Shown: piece by piece, positions 45,022 through 49,949 of the stretch
How positions within the stretch are numbered: position 1 is the first letter of the stretch
How the letters are laid out: each line of letters begins with the position of its first letter
NCBI GenBank assembly: GCA_003697015.1
Contig: RFGL01000017.1
Location: 1-49,949, forward strand
Source of the DNA: Acidobacteriota bacterium
GTDB taxonomy: Bacteria > Acidobacteriota > Thermoanaerobaculia > Multivoradales > J023
Direction of reading: 5' to 3'
DNA: 49,949 nucleotides
Made by a program: the position numbers and the translations under genes
The notes under the pieces: generated by a model
Seen by the model: only the letters and a program-made list of their open reading frames with translations
Database searches by the model: none
Told to the model about the DNA's origin: nothing

Positions 45022-46089
45022 TCAGCAGCGACGCCGCCAGCCGCCGGTTGCGGGGACGAGCAGGGCGGCCAGCAGGACGGCCAGCAGCACCAGGCCGGGG
45101 AGCGCCACCGCCGGAGCGACGGCGAGCGGCGGCGGCGCCGGCCCGACGTCGATGCCGACCGGTCCGTCGCCGACCGGGATCGAGCCGATCACCACGTCGC
45201 TTGCGGCGTCGATCACCGACACTGTATCGTCGTCGAAATTGGCCACGTAGACCCGGCTGCCGTCGAGGGTCACGGCGCCGCAATCCGGCCGCCGGCCGAC
45301 GGCGATGGTGGCGATCACCGACAGGCTGGCGGCGTCGATCACCGACACCGTGTCGTCCCCCGAATTGGTGACGTAGATGCGGCCGCCGTCCGGCGCCGTC
45401 TCGACCCCGTCCGGGGCGGTGCCGACCGCGGCGGTCGCGGTGACCTCGAGGGTGGCGGCGTCGATGCGCGCCAGGCTGTCGCCGTCGCGATTGGTGACGG
45501 CGACGGAGCCGTCGGCCGGGCTGACCTCGACGCCGATCGGCCCCGCGCCGGTGGCGACGGTGGCGACGGTGGCGAGGGTGGCGGCGTCGACGACCTGCAC
45601 GGTGCCGTCGAAATGGTTGGCGACGTAGATCCGGCTGCCGTCGTGGCTGACGGCGACGCCGATCGGACCGCTGCCGGCCGGCGTGGTGGCGATCACCGAC
45701 AGACTGGCGGCGTCGATCACCGACAGGGCGTTGGCCTGGTGGCTGGCGACGTAGACCCGCTCGCCGTCCGGGCTCACCGCCACGCCGTTGGGACCGCCCG
45801 CCACCGCCACGGTGCCGGCGAGGGTGCGGCTGGCGGCATTGATCACCGACAGCGCGTCGTCGCCGAAGCGGGTGACGTAGACCCGGGCGCCGTCCGGGCT
45901 CACCGCCACCCCGGTCGGCTGGGTACCGGCGGCGACGGTGGCGACCACCGCGTCGCTCGCCCCGTCGATCACCGACACGGTGCCGTCGAAGACGTTGGCG
46001 ACGTAGATGAAGGGCTGCGCGGCGGCGCCGCCGGCGACGAGCATGGCGGCGAGCAAGGCGGCGGCGACGGGTCGGATCACGATCTGCAT
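45022..46089 (-). CDS. YVTN-family beta-propeller protein with C-terminal membrane tail
   Basis: A 355-residue secreted protein. After a signal peptide (ALLAAMLVAGGAAAQ) seven repeats of about 42 residues follow, each with a YVAN/YVTN or related strand, a DGTVSVID or DDTVSVID strand and a VAVSPDG turn: a seven-bladed propeller. A Pro/Ala stretch, a hydrophobic helix (LPGLVLLAVLLAALLVP) and a basic end (GGWRRRC) resemble C-terminal sorting signals. Function unknown; propellers of this kind often bind peptide, polysaccharide or metal. It lies 36 bases after the EF-G-like gene and 31 before the lipoprotein gene. Confidence 0.85.
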   Translation of the reverse strand: MQIVIRPVAAALLAAMLVAGGAAAQPFIYVANVFDGTVSVIDGASDAVVATVAAGTQPTGVAVSPDGARVYVTRFGDDALSVINAASRTLAGTVAVAGGPNGVAVSPDGERVYVASHQANALSVIDAASLSVIATTPAGSGPIGVAVSHDGSRIYVANHFDGTVQVVDAATLATVATVATGAGPIGVEVSPADGSVAVTNRDGDSLARIDAATLEVTATAAVGTAPDGVETAPDGGRIYVTNSGDDTVSVIDAASLSVIATIAVGRRPDCGAVTLDGSRVYVANFDDDTVSVIDAASDVVIGSIPVGDGPVGIDVGPAPPPLAVAPAVALPGLVLLAVLLAALLVPATGGWRRRC

Positions 46090-46125
46090 GGCACTCCCTC
46101 CACCCCGGCGCCGCCGGCCGCCGCC

Positions 46126-48207
46126 TCAGGCGTCTTCCGCCGCCTTGGCCTCGGCGATGATCTTTTCCTGGATCTGCTTCGGCACTTCCTCGTACCCCGC
46201 CATCTCCATGGTGAAACTCGAGCGGCCCTGGGTGATGCGGCGCAGGACGGAGGCGTAGTCGAGCATCTCGGCCAGGGGCACCAGCGCCTTGATGATCTGG
46301 TGCTCGCCCTGGGTGTCCATCCCCTGCGGCCGGCCGCGCCGCGACGACAGGTCGCTCATGATGTCGCCCATGAACTCTTCGGTGGTCTTGATCTCGACGT
46401 TCATCACCGGCTCGAGGAGGGTCGGGGCGGCCTTCGCCATGGCGTCCTTGAAGGCCAGGGAGCCGGCGACCTTGAAGGCCATCTCCGACGAGTCGACGTC
46501 GTGGTACTGGCCGTCCTTGAGGCGGACGCGGAAGCCGCCGACGGGATAGCCGGCGAGATAGCCGCGCAGGCGCGCCTCCTCGATGCCCTTCTCCACCGCC
46601 GGGCGGAAGCCCTGGGGGATGGCGCCGCCGAAGATCTCGTCGACGAATTCGAAGTCGGAGCCGTCGGTCAGGGGCTCGATGGTGATGCGGCAGTCGGCGA
46701 ACTGGCCGCGCCCGCCGGTCTGCTTCTTGTGCCGGCCGTGACCGTCGGCCGAGCGCTTGATGGTCTCGCGGTAGGGCACCTTCGGCGGATGCAGGATGAC
46801 GTCGATCTTGTGGCGCTGCTTGAGCTTGGCGATGGTGATCTCGACGTGCAGCTGGCCGCTGCCCGACAGCAGCATCTCGCCGGTCTGCGGATCGCGGCCG
46901 AAGCGCAGGCCGATGTCCTCGTCCATCAAGCGGCTGACCGCCTCGCCGATCTTCTCCTCGTCGCCCTTGGACTTGGGCTCGATGGCGAAGGAGATCGCCG
47001 GCTCGCGCACGTCGATCCAGCCGAGTCGGATCGGCGCTTCCTTGGTGCACAGGGTGTCGCCGGTCTGGCTGTGTTTGAGCTTGGCGACGGCGCCGACGTC
47101 GCCGGTGACGAGCTTCGGCACCGGCGTGCCCTGCTTGCCCTGTTGCGCCATCAGGTGGCCGACCTTCTCCGCCTCCTCCACCCGGCTGTTCCAGTACACG
47201 GTGTCGCTGTTCAGGGTGCCGCTGACCACCCGCAGGAGGGAGATGCGACCGGAGAAGGGGTCGTTGAGGGTCTTGAAGATCAAGGCCGCCGCCGGCGCCT
47301 CCGGGTCGGTCTTGGCCGGACTCGGCTCGCCGCCGATGGTGGTGGCGGGAAAGGTGCCACGGTCGGTGGGGGTGGGCAGGTAGTCGACCAGCACGTCGAG
47401 GAACGTCGACGTGCCGATGCCGTGGAGCGACGAGCCCGCGGTGACCGGTACGACGTCGCGGTTGAGGATCGCCTTGCGCAGCCCCTTCTGCAGGTCCTCG
47501 GCAGGCAGGTCGCCGTCCTCGAAGTAGCGCTCCATCAGCGCCTCGTCGAGCTCGGCGATGCCCTCGACCAGCTTCTCCCGCCAGGTCGCCACCTGCTCGG
47601 CGACCTCCGCCGGCACCTCGCAGGCTTCGCCCTTGCCGTCGCCGCCGGCGGTGAAGCGGTAGGCCTTCCGGGTGATCAGGTCGACCACCCCCTCGAAACC
47701 GGCCTCCTTGCCGATCGGCCACTGGATGGGTCGCACCAGGCGCCCGCAACGCTCGCGCAGCAGCTCGATGGTCTTGACGAAGTCGGTGTGCTCGCGATCG
47801 AGCTTGTTGACGTGGATGAGGGTAGGCTGGGAGATCCGGGCGGCGAAATCCCACATCTTCTCGGTGCTGACCTCGATGCCGGAGACGGCGTTGACCAGCA
47901 GCACCATGGCGTCGGTGGCGCGGATCCCCGAACGCGCCTCGATCTCGAAGATCCCCAGGCCGGGGGTGTCGACGACGTTGATCTTGTGCTTGCGCCAGGG
48001 GGCGAAGCAGGTGGCGAGCCCGATGGACGAACGGCGCTCGATCTCGACCGCGTCGAAGTCGGTGACGGCGTTGCCGTCCTCCACCCGATTGAGTCGATTG
48101 ACCGCCCCGCTGGTGTAGAGCAGCGCGCTGGCGAGCGTCGTCTTACCCGTATCGCCGTGGCCGGCCAGGGTGACGTTGCGGATCAGGTCCGGGCTTTCCA
48201 CCTGCAT
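46126..48207 (-). CDS. EF-G-like translational GTPase
   Basis: A 693-residue EF-G paralogue with all five EF-G domains. The G1 motif is GHGDTGKT (16-23), G4 is NKLD (134-137), and domain IV-V signatures (GGRGQFADCRITIEP, GAIPQGFRPAVEKG, QGRSSFTMEM) are present. The switch II motif reads DTPGL (80-84), so the catalytic His of canonical DTPGH is replaced by Leu. That is typical of EF-G2-like paralogues rather than the main translocase. GAGGAGGT lies nine bases before the ATG. It is divergent from a Ser/Thr kinase gene, and both have readable promoters. A role under stress or in ribosome recycling is possible. Confidence 0.9.
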   Translation of the reverse strand: MQVESPDLIRNVTLAGHGDTGKTTLASALLYTSGAVNRLNRVEDGNAVTDFDAVEIERRSSIGLATCFAPWRKHKINVVDTPGLGIFEIEARSGIRATDAMVLLVNAVSGIEVSTEKMWDFAARISQPTLIHVNKLDREHTDFVKTIELLRERCGRLVRPIQWPIGKEAGFEGVVDLITRKAYRFTAGGDGKGEACEVPAEVAEQVATWREKLVEGIAELDEALMERYFEDGDLPAEDLQKGLRKAILNRDVVPVTAGSSLHGIGTSTFLDVLVDYLPTPTDRGTFPATTIGGEPSPAKTDPEAPAAALIFKTLNDPFSGRISLLRVVSGTLNSDTVYWNSRVEEAEKVGHLMAQQGKQGTPVPKLVTGDVGAVAKLKHSQTGDTLCTKEAPIRLGWIDVREPAISFAIEPKSKGDEEKIGEAVSRLMDEDIGLRFGRDPQTGEMLLSGSGQLHVEITIAKLKQRHKIDVILHPPKVPYRETIKRSADGHGRHKKQTGGRGQFADCRITIEPLTDGSDFEFVDEIFGGAIPQGFRPAVEKGIEEARLRGYLAGYPVGGFRVRLKDGQYHDVDSSEMAFKVAGSLAFKDAMAKAAPTLLEPVMNVEIKTTEEFMGDIMSDLSSRRGRPQGMDTQGEHQIIKALVPLAEMLDYASVLRRITQGRSSFTMEMAGYEEVPKQIQEKIIAEAKAAEDA

Positions 48208-48261
48208 GTCGTCAAGACCTCCTCATGGTCGGGGGATGGCGTCGTCGCTCGAAGAGGCGGC

Positions 48262-48290
48262 ACTATACCACCGAACCGGGACCGGGTCAC
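48262..48290 (-). promoter_or_regulatory. Sigma-70-type promoter of the EF-G-like gene
   Basis: On the minus strand GTGACC (48290-48285) and TATAGT (48267-48262) are 17 bases apart. The predicted start near 48255 leaves about 48 bases before the ATG. Confidence 0.55.
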
Positions 48291-48315
48291 CGGGGCTCAC
48301 GGGGCTCGGCGGCGT

Positions 48316-48344
48316 TTGACTCCCCCCGGGCGGGCGCCTACAAT
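48316..48344 (+). promoter_or_regulatory. Sigma-70-type promoter of the Ser/Thr kinase gene
   Basis: TTGACT (48316-48321) and TACAAT (48339-48344) are spaced by 17 bases: five of six consensus bases in each. It is the best promoter in the window. Start near 48351, 29 bases before the ATG at 48380. It is 25 bases from the divergent EF-G-like promoter, so the two may share a regulator. Confidence 0.75.
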
Positions 48345-48379
48345 CGAGCTTTGACCTCCGCAGGATCCTCCGACGGACC

Positions 48380-49949
48380 ATGACGCCCCAAAAGCTAGGC
48401 CGCTACGAAGTCTTAGGCGAGCTTGGCAAGGGCGCGATGGGCGTCGTCTACCTGGCCCGCGATCCGATCATCGGCCGCAAGCTGGCGCTCAAGACCTTCC
48501 GCCTCGCCTACTCCGCCCAGGACGCGGAGCTCGAGCAGTTTCGCGTCCGCTTTCTGCGCGAGGCCCAGAGCGCCGGCATCCTCAACCACCCCAACGTCGT
48601 CACCATCCACGACGTGGTCGAGGACCAGGAGGCCGGGGCGATCTTCATCGCCATGGAGTACGTCAAGGGGACGGATCTCAAGCAGCTGATGCAGCGCCAC
48701 GACAAGCTCCCCCTGGCCTTCGTCATCGACGTCGTAGCGCAGATCGCCGAGGGGCTCGACTACGCCCACCGCCAGGGGGTGGTGCACCGCGACGTCAAGC
48801 CGGCCAACATCATCATCACCGCCGACAAGAAGGCCAAGATCACCGACTTCGGCATCGCCCGGGTCAACGCCTCCAACCTGACCGTCGAGGGCCAGCTCCT
48901 CGGTACCCCCAACTACATGGCGCCGGAACAGGTGCTGGCGCAGGAGGTCGACCACCGGGCAGACATCTTCTCCCTCGGGGTGATGCTCTACGAGATGCTG
49001 ACCGGCCAGAAGCCCTTCGCCGGCGAGAACCTGACGGTGGTGACCAACCGCATCGTCAACGACGCCTTCACCCCGCCGAGCGAGCTGGTGCCGGGCCTGC
49101 CGGCGCCGCTGACCGCGATCCTCGGACGGGCGCTGCAGAAACGCCCCGCAGACCGCTACGCCAGCGCCGCCGACATGGCCGCCGACCTGCGCGCCCTGCT
49201 CAAGCCCAAAGAGGGCGCGCCGGCGCCGCCCCGCAGCACCTCCTTCCTCACCCCGCTCGAGCCGCAGCCCGCCGCCCCGCCGCCGGCGGCGGCGACCGCC
49301 GGCGGCACCGTCGTCCAGCCGGCCGTTGCGCGGCCGGACAGCGGTACCGTCGCCGTCCTGACGCCGCCGGAGGGCGGCACCGTCGCCACCCCTGCCGACC
49401 GCACCACCGGCACCTTCGTCCAGCCGCCGCCGGCCGCGGCCCAGCCGCCGGCTGATGCGGCCGCCGCCGGCCGTCGCATCAGCCCCCTGCGCCTGGCGGC
49501 GATCGTCGTGCTGACCGCGGTGGCGGCGTCGGCGGCCATCGGCCTCGGCTACCTGCTGGTGCCCGAGGTCGACGACCCCCAGGGGCTGAGCCCGGAGGCC
49601 GAGCTCCAGCGCCAGTGGGTGCCGCTCTACCGCGAAGGCAAGCGCCTGCTGGCGGAGGGACGGCCGGCGGCGGCGATCGAGGCCTTCGATCAAGCCCTGG
49701 CGATCGTGCCCGAGAACCGCACCGTGCGCCAGGCCCGCGACGAGGCCGACCGCGCCCTGCTGGCGGGGGGCGACGAGGCGGCCCAGGACGCCCTCGCCAG
49801 CCGCCTCCAGGCAGCCCGCGAAGCCCTCGCCGGCCGGCGGTACCAGAGCGCCCTGGACCTCGCCGTGCAGGTGCTCGAGGCCGATCCGCGGCAGCGCGAG
49901 GCCCAGCGCATCAAGCGCCAGGCGGAGGACGGCCTGGCGCGCCGCGACC
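48380..49949 (+). CDS. Pkn-type serine/threonine protein kinase with TPRs, 5' part
   Basis: The frame is open from the ATG at 48380 to the window edge (523 codons), so the 3' end is missing. The Hanks-type kinase domain (about 8-272) has GELGKGAMGVVY (13-24), K38 in LALK, HRDVKPAN (136-143), DFG (156-158) and APEQ. A Pro/Ala/Thr-rich linker of about 100 residues, a membrane helix (about 371-395) and TPR-like repeats (from about 415: WVPLYREGKRLLAEGRPAAAI, split as WVPLYREGKR and LLAEGRPAAAI) follow. It is probably a membrane kinase with an extracytoplasmic TPR sensor. Acidobacteria carry many such kinases; the substrate is unknown. Confidence 0.95.
   Translation, partial: MTPQKLGRYEVLGELGKGAMGVVYLARDPIIGRKLALKTFRLAYSAQDAELEQFRVRFLREAQSAGILNHPNVVTIHDVVEDQEAGAIFIAMEYVKGTDLKQLMQRHDKLPLAFVIDVVAQIAEGLDYAHRQGVVHRDVKPANIIITADKKAKITDFGIARVNASNLTVEGQLLGTPNYMAPEQVLAQEVDHRADIFSLGVMLYEMLTGQKPFAGENLTVVTNRIVNDAFTPPSELVPGLPAPLTAILGRALQKRPADRYASAADMAADLRALLKPKEGAPAPPRSTSFLTPLEPQPAAPPPAAATAGGTVVQPAVARPDSGTVAVLTPPEGGTVATPADRTTGTFVQPPPAAAQPPADAAAAGRRISPLRLAAIVVLTAVAASAAIGLGYLLVPEVDDPQGLSPEAELQRQWVPLYREGKRLLAEGRPAAAIEAFDQALAIVPENRTVRQARDEADRALLAGGDEAAQDALASRLQAAREALAGRRYQSALDLAVQVLEADPRQREAQRIKRQAEDGLARRD

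Overview
High-GC (about 70 percent by eye) chromosomal DNA from a Gram-negative bacterium. An LpxH-type lipid A hydrolase, heptose activation enzymes, a heptosyltransferase-like protein, lipoproteins and a PilB ATPase indicate an outer membrane and type IV pili. A GWxTD/VWA protein, a sulfatase-like/TPR protein, a sigma-54 regulator with TPR-like repeats and a Pkn-type kinase are typical of Acidobacteriota, perhaps the Thermoanaerobaculia. This taxonomic placement is inference. I saw no rRNA, tRNA, CRISPR, IS element or prophage.

Layout. 1-685: 3' end of a protein with EAKP-type repeats. 751-4629 (+): nrdR, lon, thiL, ending in a hairpin shared with the convergent next gene. 4681-5367 (-): small protein with two MerR-like HTH domains around an AT-hook and basic linker. 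13561 down to 5511 (-): LCAT-like hydrolase, phytase-like protein, lpxH, aroA and a large sigma-54 activator. 13711-16222 (+): Rho-N-like small protein, glyQS and an unknown helical protein. 20221 down to 16219 (-): the most interesting locus, described below. 27104 down to 20635 (-): pilB, a VWA/GWxTD protein and an S9 peptidase lipoprotein with a clear terminator. 30257 down to 27204 (-): HD hydrolase, rfaE1, rfaE2 and heptosyltransferase, all overlapping. 30359-35748 (+): moaB, a cNMP-binding protein, a PPP phosphatase and a large secreted beta-helix protein behind a structured leader. 48207 down to 35808 (-): EF-G-like GTPase, YVTN propeller, PD40/LamG lipoprotein, MBOAT acyltransferase, two AlgJ/AlgX-like proteins and a sulfatase-like/TPR protein. 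48380 to the end (+): a Ser/Thr kinase cut by the window edge, divergent from the EF-G-like gene, with readable promoters on both strands.

Main discovery candidate: three co-directional genes at 16219-20221 encode a flavin N-hydroxylating monooxygenase of the ornithine/lysine type, a cupin fused to a methionyl-tRNA-synthetase-like domain, and a SpeD-like pyruvoyl enzyme. The first two match the known two-enzyme route to N-N bonds: hydroxylation of the side-chain amine, then amino-acid activation, esterification and rearrangement by a cupin/MetRS-like hydrazine synthetase, as in the s56-p1 and triacsin pathways. The third keeps the Ser/His/Cys needed for self-processing but has lost the Trp and Glu of the AdoMet site, so it probably decarboxylates another substrate. 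Together they suggest an undescribed hydrazine-containing, possibly decarboxylated, ornithine or lysine metabolite.
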